Below, in pieces: positions 1 to 17,958 of a stretch of 64,000 bases of DNA. The position numbers were made by a program, and so were the translations under genes. Origin of the DNA: Antennarius striatus (Eukaryota; Chordata; Actinopteri; Lophiiformes; Antennariidae); contig NC_090780.1 of NCBI RefSeq assembly GCF_040054535.1, forward strand, positions 296,501-360,500, in the 5' to 3' direction. The notes under the pieces were generated by a model. The model searched no databases. It saw only the letters and a list, made by a program, of their open reading frames with translations, and was not told the DNA's origin. Position 1 is the first letter of the stretch. Every line of letters starts with the position of its first letter.

Positions 1-506
1 AAATAAAGTTTTTTGAATTTGAATGGCCTGCTGCAAATGAGACGAACATCTAGACGTCCTCCTTCAGCAGATTTCCTGTGTCTGAGGGGGAAACGTCACC
101 GGGGGCTCCTCCTCCTGACAGAGTCCGTGCGGGGGGGTCTCTGTAGAACGCCGTTAGAGCTGTAACCTGACGGTCGTGAACGTCTCTCGTGCTTCTGTGT
201 CAGCAGTGATTTCTGAATGGAGCCCTGACGTACTTTAAGGTGAGTCTGTGTGGTTGGTGCATCTGATTTCTAATGTGTGTCATCAGGATGAATCCATGAG
301 GTGAATCACACTCATGTTACCGTGGTAACATTCATATGAAGTTCGGAGATCACGGCTGTAACACTGAACGTTCTCTAAACAAACCTGCAGTACTCGCTTC
401 TATCCAAACAGAACACAAACATTATTTTGTGTCAGGAAACAAACATTTTCGGGTTAATAATATTGTTTCTGACTAAAACGTCTCAACGTGCAGCGACGCG
501 TCGCAC

Positions 507-4304
<3,798 letters not shown>

Positions 4305-4857
4305 CTTCTACAGATTGAAGAACAGAACGCACACATGAAGCTGATATCATTTTTCTACTGCTGTTTTTATTTTACTTTCCAAATTGTCCACTAAACATAC
4401 AGTTTCATTCATTTAGTTTGGTGATTTGATCCATTTGTTCTTACCTGTTTGGTATCTGGTCTGTATAAAACATTAAAGTAATGGCTGTGTCTTGTCTCCC
4501 ACTACTTCTGCTAAAGCCATTGTGTAGTGTTTTCCACGTGTGGCTGTAGGAACACACACCACACATTAAAGATTTGAATAGTGTATACACAGTTTAATAC
4601 GTTCATTCATTTTCTTTCCCCGGGTCACAGGGATCTGTTTATTACAGTTAAATTAAAAATATGTTCCCTATAAGACGAGGAGTTATTTCTTAATCTATTG
4701 TCACTTCTGTTTAAAAAAGCATTTTTTGACTAAAGTTCATTTCAATTTATATCTTATGAAGCCCTCTGAGCTGCATTCCTTATGAAAGGTGTTATAACAC
4801 AACTCCTACAGGTGAGAGTTTCTCCGGAATTCTTCATGGAATTATCTGTATTTAGCA

Positions 4858-5107
4858 CATCGTTTATTTATTTAACACATTGTTTGTTTATTTAACACAT
4901 TGTTTATTTATTTAACACATTGTTTATTATTTAACACATTGTTTTTTATTTAACACATTGTTTATTTATTTATCACATTGTTTATTTAACACATTGTTTT
5001 TTATTTAACACATTGTTTATTTATTTAACACATTGTTCATTTATTTAACACATTGTTTATTTATTTAACACATTGTTTGTTTATTTAACACATTGTTTAC
5101 TTCATAA
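4858..5107. repeat. AT-rich minisatellite, about 20-bp unit
   Basis: About a dozen copies of a unit close to tttatttatttaacacattg, with some shortened to 16-17 bp by loss of a ttta step. It sits upstream of the hgh1 start codon. Confidence 0.9.
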
Positions 5108-5124
5108 ACATTGTGTTTATTTGT

Positions 5125-5500
5125 TGTTGTCACAAACCGGAAGTGTCGTCCTGCTCCAGTGAAACATGAACGCGTCATTCTAACGTCAATGAACAGGATT
5201 CATATCGATTATGTTACGGAAATAGAACTATGGATCAACTTTACTGTTTGTCCAACTGTCACGTGGATTTGCAGGTGTTGCTAACGTTAGCAACACCTGC
5301 TAACGTTAATTCCCGACGGGCTTTGCGACAAACAGTCACATGTCAGAGATCGGTGTCTTACCTTTAAATGGATCGATTCATTTCAGGTGATTTCTGTCTT
5401 CAAGCCGCAGCTACGAACAAACACAATCAGCTTCCGATCAACACGTGGGCACGCAGCTCAAACACTTCCGGGTCACCCTCCGACTCTTCCTCGAAGGTCA
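5125..5500 (-). promoter_or_regulatory. Probable hgh1 promoter / 5' UTR region
   Basis: ETS/NRF2-like sites are present: accggaagtg near 5136 and cacttccggg near 5465. A 14-bp inverted repeat (gttgctaacgttag / ctaacgttagcaac) lies near 5276-5303. Inference from position 0.8-1.2 kb upstream of the hgh1 start codon; no transcription start can be fixed. From 5500 to 6137 I see only non-coding DNA with CCAAT-type motifs (ccaatcac near 5605). Confidence 0.4.
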
Positions 5501-6137
5501 AACCGTGTAGTTAACAGTACTGACCTCTAGTGGTCGCAGCAGAAAACCACCTTTAACACCCTGAAGCACCAAACACCACCTGAACCTCAGAGGACCTCTC
5601 AGCCAATCACAGCCTTTCATTAAATCTGTGTGGGCGTGTTTCCTACCTTGTTGTCTGTGGAGATTCTCATTGGTCCAGAGCAGTGCTGAATAGGTCCAAT
5701 GGACCTGTAGGAAGAGACTGGATTACCTGTACGACTGAATCCCATCAACCTTCAGTGAAGATGAGTCCAACGGGTTTGTTCCAGGAGCAGGAAACGGAAT
5801 CCGATGTTTTTGGGGCGTTACGCTTTCAGACGTGAAAACGAGTCAGGCGTCTGCTGCGCTAAAAGCTCGACGTTCTTTAATACGTGTGAAGACAAAAAAT
5901 TAAACAACAGAAGAATCACAGGTGAACACGTGACAGGCAGCAGTTTCAGATTAAAATCCACAGAAACTCCAATGTTACAATAGAAGCAGCTGGTTTCTAT
6001 CCAACCTTCATGTGTGTTACAGACGTGATGACCCCCATCAGCCCCCCAGAACTGAAGAACCCTCTAGAACGAGAGGAAATGTCTTCAAACTCCTCCAGCA
6101 TGTCCACTACGCTAATAATAAACAATAATACCCTGAC

Positions 6138-6450
6138 ATGACTTCCTGTACCTGTGGAATGACTTCCTGTACCTGTGGAATGACTTCATGTACCTGTGGA
6201 ATGACTTCCTGTACCTGTGGAATGACTTCCTGTACCTGTGAAATGACTTCCTGTACCTGTGAAATGACTTCCTGTACCTGTGGAATGACTTCCTGTACCT
6301 GTGGAATGACTTCCTGTACCTGTGGAATGACTTCCTGTACCTGTGGAACGACTTCCTGTACCTGTGGAACGACTTCCTGTACCTGTGGAATGACTTCCTG
6401 TACCTGTGGAATGACTTCCTGTACCTGTGGAATGACTTCCTGTACCTGTC
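6138..6450. repeat. 21-bp minisatellite, about 15 copies
   Basis: Each unit contains gacttcctgtacctgtgg; variants are gaatg/gaacg and ctgtgg/ctgtga. Because 21 is a multiple of 3, reading frames stay open on both strands (MTSCTCG repeats on plus, QVQEVIP repeats on minus). No gene context supports translation. Confidence 0.95.
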
Positions 6451-6685
6451 CCTTGGACAGCGGAGCTGTAACAGTCTGTTGGAGAAGGAGCTCTGCTGTC
6501 TGTCCAGTGTGGTGGAGATCGGGGTGATCGGGGTTCTCCATGATGGATTAGTTTGTTAGAGGAAGTAATGCAAAAAATGCTTAATGAACAGCAAGTTCTT
6601 TATGCAGGATTTAAAAACCCAGTTTTTAACATCAAGAACATTTTTGTGAGTAAAAATACGCATCACCTTTAATCTTTCAAACTAC

Positions 6686-6691
6686 TTTATT
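6686..6691 (-). terminator. Candidate tmem263 polyadenylation signal
   Basis: AATAAA on the minus strand, about 1.1 kb downstream of the tmem263 stop codon (7773). It would give a 3' UTR covering about 6670-7772, which shows no other feature. Confidence 0.5.
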
Positions 6692-7772
6692 GATATATCC
6701 AAAAAACACATAACAAACATTGAAATAGTTTAATCCCATTAACAACAGCTCCCGAACACTCCATAATTTGCATTGAAATGCTGATATTGCATATAAACGG
6801 TCATGATTGTTGCCTGCACACCACTCATTATCTAATAAAAAGACAGTCCAACCTTCACTAACTCAAAGTTTGAGGCAACATGGGGGAGTTTTCCCTAAAG
6901 CAACCTTGAGCAGGGCTGCAGAATGTTATATTTCTCAATCTGTAAAAACGAACACTCAAGGCTAAACGGAGCATTTCACACATACTAAGAAAAACTAGTT
7001 CTGCAATGTTGATGCTGCAGGAGAGGCCTGAACCAGTCATTATATTTGAGTCTATCTGAAGTCTGCAAACATTTCAAAGTGATGTAGATCCAAGCCTGGA
7101 GAAAACGACACCTCTGGCTCATCCAAAATGTTACAGGAAATAAAACCCAGAGAAGGTCAGAACCTCAACAAAGTTGCTCTTCCTTCCATCTAAATATTGA
7201 AACTGAATTTTACCCCAAACAAACTGCTGTCAGACATATCAATAGGAGACCAATAACACTTGCAAACAAAAGTCTTAACTGGGAGATGTAACCAAATATG
7301 TGTGATTTGGAAAGAGGGAAAAAACTGCAACAAAGTCAGTCTAGATTACAGGTAAAACGTTAAAGTTACAGTTACAACAGATAAAATATTGATGAAGTCG
7401 TCCCCCACATGGCGATTGGTCAGTGCTTGGAATCTTTCTGGGGACAGACAATTACTTCAACACACAAGACCCACATTGTTCAGGAGAGGACCATTGCATG
7501 AATTGTTTCTGGGACTCAGTGTCTGGGTTGCTTTGATATTGTTGGACTACTGAATGTTTCGGCTCTGAATGTCCAGTCAGTCTAGATCCCAAACGACCGC
7601 CGTCAAGAAGAGACGGCCATGAAAAGGCACTGTGGAGTCTGATTGGAAGGCAGAGATCAGCTGGCAGCCTCTCTGTTGGCTCAGGGTGGGGTCAGTCCAT
7701 CATCATCTTCGTCATCATGAATCATTATCTACAGTGTAGATGGTGGATGTCGATTCTACACCGTTCTCCTCT

Positions 7773-11326
<3,554 letters not shown>

Positions 11327-11516
11327 TGTTCACGGTGCTCCTCCGACACAAACCTGTTGGCGCTCCGAGCTGTCCGGGGGTCAGGGGCGCGGCTGACGCG
11401 CAGCGGCCGCTTCTCGGGGGCTTTGGCGGGGCTTGAAGTCACCGACGAGCCGCGGAACAACTTCTCCACTCCGCTTCCACTGCGCTGCTTCTGCCGACGT
11501 GGCGCCTTCGCCGCTC
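11327..11516 (-). promoter_or_regulatory. tmem263 5' UTR and GC-rich promoter region
   Basis: A CpG-rich block (gacgcgcagcggccgc, gacgagccgcgg) lies directly upstream of the tmem263 start codon. It contrasts with AT-rich flanks and is bounded by a (CA)n tract at 11517. A transcription start is inferred here, not mapped. Confidence 0.55.
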
Positions 11517-11526
11517 AGACACACAC

Positions 11527-11592
<66 letters not shown>
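11517..11592. repeat. (CA)n microsatellite
   Basis: About 37 CA units with one gcac interruption, directly upstream of the tmem263 CpG-rich region. Confidence 0.95.
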
Positions 11593-11594
<2 letters not shown>

Positions 11595-11795
11595 ATTCAA
11601 ATTACACAACAACTCCAGGAACTTCCGTTACGGACCTTCAAAATAAAAGCACCTACAGGTCAGGTGTACAGCTCATCGTAAAACAGGTAATGAAGCAAAA
11701 CTGATTCTGTAAAAACATGAAGAATCAAATATTATATAATTTCTTTTAATGTTTGTGTGTGTTTGTGTGTGTTTGTATGTGCTGTGCTACCAACA

Positions 11796-11801
11796 CACAC
11801 A

Positions 11802-11841
<40 letters not shown>
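11796..11841. repeat. (CA)n microsatellite
   Basis: About 22 CA units, preceded by a (GTTTGT)-type stretch at 11751-11780. Confidence 0.9.
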
Positions 11842-11844
<3 letters not shown>

Positions 11845-13679
11845 TGTATATATGCATGTAAAACAGGAGTGTAAAGATAATTTCCCTGTTTGTGTGGACA
11901 ATAAAGTGTACTTTCATCTTTAATCTTGAATCACGTAAGTTTTTAACTTTCATTTCTAGGAAAAATTTGAATGTTTGGAACAGAAAAAAATGTAAATTTC
12001 TACTGCATGAGAGAGAAATAAAGAACCCCGAGACAATACTCGATTTTTTCAGGGAACTTTTCCTCTGCATTCTGACCCATCCCTACTGAGCCACTGGCAG
12101 CCCTTATTGCCCTTGGGGGCGCAGTTGGGTCCAGATGTCTTGCTCATGGATACATCAGCACACAGGCTGGAGTTCTGGGATTTGAACCACTTCCCTCCTG
12201 ATTCTCGTACCATCAACGTCCCAATCGCTCTCAGTTACATCCAGGAAACCATTTTATTCCATAAACCCTACTAACTCGTAACCATGGAAATGCAAGACAT
12301 AAAATTTACAAAAATATCAAAAAGCTGATGACACAAATATTATATTTGGTATATATAAGGTTTTGAAAAAAAAAGTTGAAACAGACTTAATTTACTTATC
12401 TAAATTCTTCCAATAGAAAAAAACATTTCAAGACAGATATGTATTAGATATTTTTAATAAATTATAATAGCTATGAGTTCATGTGTGGCCTTGTGATGAA
12501 CTGGCGACTAGTCCGGGGTGTATCCTGTCTCCTGACCAATGTCATCTGGGATAAGTGGAATTCACGTCATTTCGTGATTAAAAGAAATAATGGATTTATT
12601 TTTGATTAGCCGTGAAATAGCAAATTATCTGGATCTTAAAAGGTTTCATTCTCTGCACAATGATTTTATTTTTTTTTTTTTTTCATTTCCAGCTTTTGGC
12701 TTGACTTGGAAAAGCAATATGTTTAGGAACACATTAAAATGATTTATCGTGTAGTATTTTACTTTTTCTTTCTATTTATTATTGACATATTCATGATTTA
12801 ACTGCAATAAAAGAGATGCAGTATTCTCTGCAGGGTTGCCGCATGAAATACTTAATTTGTATATTCTGTAATTTGAGAATATTTTAAAATAGTTTTCCTG
12901 GGTTTGCAAGTTCAGGTTTATTTTAGGCATTTACACAATGTCTAGACATTAGCAGATCCATTAGAGGTCACCAAATCAATGTTTTAATAGTTTTATTAGT
13001 TTTCTATTGCTGCCCAAAGACGTCATTGTTTTACCTGTGTGGTATTTTGTACTTTTATTGTGAAGGCAGGAAGTTGAGGCTCCACATCCTCAGTAGCTGG
13101 TTGTGACGCGTTTGCAGGCTGGATGACATTCCTGTCAGTGTGTTTGTGGCTTTACTGGAGACTGACGTGCAGACTGTACTCTGTCTGGTCTAAAGACATG
13201 AAGGCTCATGCAGTCCAGATCTGTGCATCTTCAACCATAAAATCTTTGCACTTTTAAAAGTCAAGTTAGAATTCAAATTGCAGGAACTCTATATGCAAGA
13301 CTGGGGTGGACAGGTTGGTGCACAAATAAAGATTTCAATACAACAAAGTCCAGAATGGGGGTGTAATTCATGGTATTTAATCCCCATTAGTACCGTAATG
13401 CTCTCACTCTTCTCATATGGGAGTGGGTTTACAAGAGACAGCAGTTCACTTTTTCTTTTGCCGGTCTTCTGAACATTTGCCTATGGTTCGGGAGAACGCT
13501 TCTAGAATTCAGAGGTGCACAATTTTAACTTTTCAACTATTCTCAGCAGTAAAATAATCAACATTTTACCTCATCAGTCACACAATGTCTCCTAACTCAA
13601 GGAGAAGGTCCAGAGGTATTTGTGTCCCCAAAAACATCAACTCCACCTTGTGGACTAACACGGTACTGACCCATCAACA
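11842..13679. other. Gene-free AT-rich stretch with old repeat fragments
   Basis: No coding region recognised. 12085-12240 (around cccttattgcccttgggggc) and 12480-12560 (around gatgaactggcgactagtcc) resemble old interspersed repeats of fish genomes. The latter matches the tail type seen at 45190-45260. Confidence 0.4.
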
Positions 13680-14135
13680 TTATAACAGAATGAGTGTCCC
13701 GTTTCTTTGAGGGGGGGAGGGCAGACTGCTGAGTCCTGTCCTGATGAGTTGTCTCTTCTGTGTTGATCCATGCTCCTGTGTAGTGGTTGTTTGGTTACCC
13801 CCATTAGACATCTGAGCATCCCTCGTTGCATTTAACTGCATACACCAGATTGCTCTTCTGACTGTGGTGGGGGGTATTTTTGGTGGTGTGGGGTCTTTTG
13901 GGTGGACCAGTATTTGTTGGAGGGTGTTGCCCGGCTTAAAATACACAGGAACCTGGTGTTTGTTGAAGATCCTCCTCATCGTCTTAGACACTCCAGACAC
14001 AAACGGATCACTATACCATTGTTTGTTCTCTTCCGTCCTCACTGGTTGTTCTCCTTTCTGGATCTTGTGTGGGCTTTCACGAAGGTCCAGTCAGGATATC
14101 CACAGGTTTTCAGTGCCCCTTTCAGGTGTTGGTGT
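13680..14135 (-). mobile_element. Penelope-like retroelement fragment
   Basis: The minus-strand frame reads FKPGNTLQQILVHPKDPTPP and then AIWCMQLN, matching the linker and GIY-YIG nuclease start of Penelope-like elements. The same block (VHPKDPTPHSQKRHP) occurs in the larger copy near 52300. The frame is degraded after about 13800. Confidence 0.6.
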
Positions 14136-14149
14136 TCTTTCACCTGGTC

Positions 14150-14875
14150 TGGCGTACTGGTTTGTACCCCAGCTGAACCAGCTCCAGCTCAACGTCTCCA
14201 AGACCAAGCAGATGGTGCTGGATTTCCGGCAGGCACCTCCCTCTCCACAGCCAGTGATCATGGAGGGCAGTGAGGTGGGGGTGGTAGAAACTATCAGTAC
14301 CTGGGACTGCAGCTAGACAGCAGACTGGACTGGTCACTCAACTGGGACTGTGTACAAGAAGGGGCAGAGCAGGATGTACTTCCTGAGGAGGCTGGCCTCC
14401 TTCAACATCTGTCCTAAGCTCCTTCTCATGTTCTATCAGTCCGTAGTCTCCAGTGTGCTGTCATACGCCATTGTGTGTTGGGGTGGGGGGGCCAGGAAAA
14501 GAGATATGGACCGTCTGAACAGACTCATCCGCAGAGCGGGCTCAGTGGTCGGGCTGAGCCTGGACTCTGTGGAGACAGTTCTGGGGAGCAGGACCATGTC
14601 TAAAGTTAAGGCTATCATGAACAACACCAGCCCCCCCTACACACCACCTTCTCCCAGCAGAGAAGCACCTTCAGCGACAGACTGCTGTCACACAGCGCCT
14701 CCACAGAGAGGCTGCTACAGTGTAGTGGGGCCAAGGTGTTGTGATTTTTACAGTGACATTGGGACGATTTCGCCTGTAAGTCACGAGTCCTACAGTGTGA
14801 GAAGGACGTACCCCCCAGGTGGCCTCCTGCTGTCTGTCAGTTCATTTCATCCATTTTATACTCTTTGTACTTCTG
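14150..14875 (+). mobile_element. L2-type LINE fragment: reverse transcriptase C-terminus
   Basis: Broken frames give LNQLQLNVSKTKQMVLDFRQ, then MYFLRRLASFNICPKLLLMF, CWGGGARKRDMDRLNRLIRR and VVGLSLDSVETVLGSRTMSK. The same protein blocks occur in the LINE copies at 42488 and (minus) 55660-57245. The fragment is 5'-truncated at about 14150, right after the Penelope-like fragment, and frameshifted near 14300. Its 3' end is found only at 19926-20047, beyond the satellite array. Confidence 0.8.
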
Positions 14876-15580
14876 TTAGGTAGTATATGTTCCGTTAGGT
14901 AGTATATGTCCTGTTAGTGTAGTATATGTTCTGTTAGGTAGTATATGTTCTGTTAGGTAGTATATGTTCTGTTAGTGTAGTATATGTTCTGTTAGGTAGT
15001 ATATGTTCCGTTAGGTAGTATATGTTCTGTTAGGTAGTATATGTTCTGTTAGTGTAGTATATGTTCTGTTAGGTAGTATATGTTCTGTTAGGTAGTATAT
15101 GTTCCGTTAGGTAGTATATGTTCCGTTAGTGTAGTATATGTCCTGTTAGTGTAGTATATGTTCTGTTAGGTAGTAGATGTTCTGTTAGTGTAGTATATGT
15201 TCTGTTAGGTAGTATATGTTCTGTTAGGTAGTATATGTTCCGTTAGTGTAGTATATGTCCTGTTAGTGTAGTATATGTTCTGTTAGGTAGTATATGTTCT
15301 GTTAGTGTAGTATATGTTCTGTTAGGTAGTATATGTTCCGTTAGGTAGTATATGTTCCGTTAGTGTAGTATATGTCCTGTTAGTGTAGTATATGTCCTGT
15401 TAGTGTAGTATATGTTCTGGTAGTGTAGTATATGTCCTGTTAGTGTAGTATATGTCCTGTTAGTGTAGTATATGTCCTGTTAGTGTAGTATATGTCCTGT
15501 TAGTGTAGTATATGTTCTGTTAGGTAGTATATGTTCTGTTAGTGTAGTATATGTTCTGTTAGGTAGTAGTTAGGTAGTAG

Positions 15581-16017
15581 TTGGGGCGGCAGTGGCTCAG
15601 CGGTAGAGCAGAGGTCTTGAAGACAGATCGCCCAGCCATCAGTGGATCGATTCCCGCTCCCGCCAGAACATCTCCTGAGTGTGAGCTGACGGTGGGAGGC
15701 GTCAGCTCACCTCCCGGCCACTGCCGAGGCGCCCTTGAGCAAGGCGCTGTCCCCCTTACAAGCTGTTCTATTGGGGCGCACTCCAGGAAGCTGCTGCCCG
15801 TCACTCTGCCTCCCGATGTACAGCTTGATGTTGTGTTTGTATACTAACTGCATGATTACAGGCCCCTTTGTGTGCTGTGGTTGTTTCAGGGGCCTGTACA
15901 TACACAGTGTGTGTGAAAAACTAACACAAAAAATGTAACAAATGTACACCTGAGTGACAAATGTAATTTCCCCTAGGGGATCAATAAAGTGTATCTTCTT
16001 CTTCTTCTTCTTCTTCT
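15581..16017 (+). mobile_element. tRNA-derived SINE, copy 1
   Basis: The head starts ggggcggcagtggctcagcg with an A-box-like tggctcagcggtagagc and a B-box-like ggatcgattcccgc. The tail is cccctaggggatcaataaag followed by (CTT)n. About 437 bp. It is a retroposon, not a functional tRNA: the head does not close into a normal tRNA end and is fused to a long unrelated body. Confidence 0.85.
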
Positions 16018-17521
16018 AGTATATGTTGTGTTAGTGTAGTATATGTTGTGTTAGTGTAGTATATGTTCTGTTAGGTAGTATATGTTCCGTTAGGTAGTAT
16101 ATGTTCTGTTAGTGTACTATATGTTCTGTTAGTGTAGTATATGTTCTGTTAGTGTAGTATATGTTCCATTAGTGTAGTATATGTCCTGTTAGTGTAGTAT
16201 ATGTCCTGTTAGTGTAGTATATGTCCTGTTAGTGTAGTATATGTTCTGTTAGGTAGTATATGTTCTGTTAGGTAGTATATGTTCTGTTAGTGTAGTATAT
16301 GTTCTGTTAGGTAGTATATGTTCCGTTAGGTAGTATATGTTCTGTTAGGTAGTATATGTTCTGTTAGTGTAGTATATGTTCTGTTAGGTAGTATATGTTC
16401 TGTTAGGTAGTATATGTTCCGTTAGGTAGTATATGTTCCGTTAGTGTAGTATATGTCCTGTTAGTGTAGTATATGTTCTGTTAGGTAGTATATGTTCCGT
16501 TAGTGTAGTATATGTCCTGTTAGTGTAGTATATGTTCTGTTAGGTAGTATATGTTCTGTTAGTGTAGTATATGTTCTGTTAGGTAGTATATGTTCCGTTA
16601 GGTAGTATATGTTCTGTTAGTGTAGTATATGTCCTGTTAGTGTAGTATATGTCCTGTTAGTGTAGTATATGTTCTGGTAGTGTAGTATATGTTCTGTTAG
16701 GTAGTAGATGTTCTGTTAGTGTAGTATATGTTCTGTTAGGTAGTATATGTTCTGTTAGGTAGTATATGTTCCGTTAGTGTAGTATATGTCCTGTTAGTGT
16801 AGTATATGTTCTGTTAGGTAGTATATGTTCTGTTAGTGTAGTATATGTTCCGTTAGGTAGTATATGTTCTGTTAGTGTAGTATATGTCCTGTTAGTGTAG
16901 TATATGTCCTGTTAGTGTAGTATATGTTCTGTTGGGTAGTATATGTTCCGTTAGGTAGTATATGTTCCGTTAGTGTAGTATATGTCCTGTTAGTGTAGTA
17001 TATGTTCTGTTAGGTAGTAGATGTTCTGTTAGGTAGTATATGTTCCGTTAGGTAGTATATGTTCCGTTAGTGTAGTATATGTCCTGTTAGTGTAGTATAT
17101 GTTCTGTTAGGTAGTAGATGTTCTGTTAGTGTAGTATATGTTCTGTTAGGTAGTATATGTTCTGTTAGGTAGTATATGTTCCGTTAGTGTAGTATATGTC
17201 CTGTTAGTGTAGTATATGTTCTGTTAGGTAGTATATGTTCTGTTAGTGTAGTATATGTTCTGTTAGGTAGTATATGTTCCGTTAGGTAGTATATGTTCCG
17301 TTAGTGTAGTATATGTCCTGTTAGTGTAGTATATGTCCTGTTAGTGTAGTATATGTTCTGGTAGTGTAGTATATGTCCTGTTAGTGTAGTATATGTCCTG
17401 TTAGTGTAGTATATGTCCTGTTAGTGTAGTATATGTCCTGTTAGTGTAGTATATGTTCTGTTAGGTAGTATATGTTCTGTTAGTGTAGTATATGTTCTGT
17501 TAGGTAGTAGTTAGGTAGTAG

Positions 17522-17958
17522 TTGGGGCGGCAGTGGCTCAGCGGTAGAGCAGAGGTCTTGAAGACAGATCGCCCAGCCATCAGTGGATCGATTCCCGCTC
17601 CCGCCAGAACATCTCCTGAGTGTGAGCTGACGGTGGGAGGCGTCAGCTCACCTCCCGGCCACTGCCGAGGCGCCCTTGAGCAAGGCGCTGTCCCCCTTAC
17701 AAGCTGTTCTATTGGGGCGCACTCCAGGAAGCTGCTGCCCGTCACTCTGCCTCCCGATGTACAGCTTGATGTTGTGTTTGTATACTAACTGCATGATTAC
17801 AGGCCCCTTTGTGTGCTGTGGTTGTTTCAGGGGCCTGTACATACACAGTGTGTGTGAAAAACTAACACAAAAAATGTAACAAATGTACACCTGAGTGACA
17901 AATGTAATTTCCCCTAGGGGATCAATAAAGTGTATCTTCTTCTTCTTCTTCTTCTTCT
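17522..17958 (+). mobile_element. tRNA-derived SINE, copy 2 (duplicate)
   Basis: Appears identical to the copy at 15581 throughout, with the same flanking array units. It was therefore copied as part of the 1941-bp duplication rather than by a second insertion. Confidence 0.85.

Noticed and set aside
1-480. Last hgh1 exon within the window
   Set aside because: I looked for the expected C-terminal blocks (about 100 aa) on the minus strand and found none; they should lie further left.
6138-6541. MTSCTCG- and QVQEVIP-repeat proteins
   Set aside because: A 21-bp repeat keeps any frame open; no codon bias, homology or splice context supports a gene.
15581-15665. Functional tRNA genes at the heads of the SINEs
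   Set aside because: A- and B-box motifs are present, but the sequence is fused to a long SINE body with a LINE-like tail and occurs in several copies.
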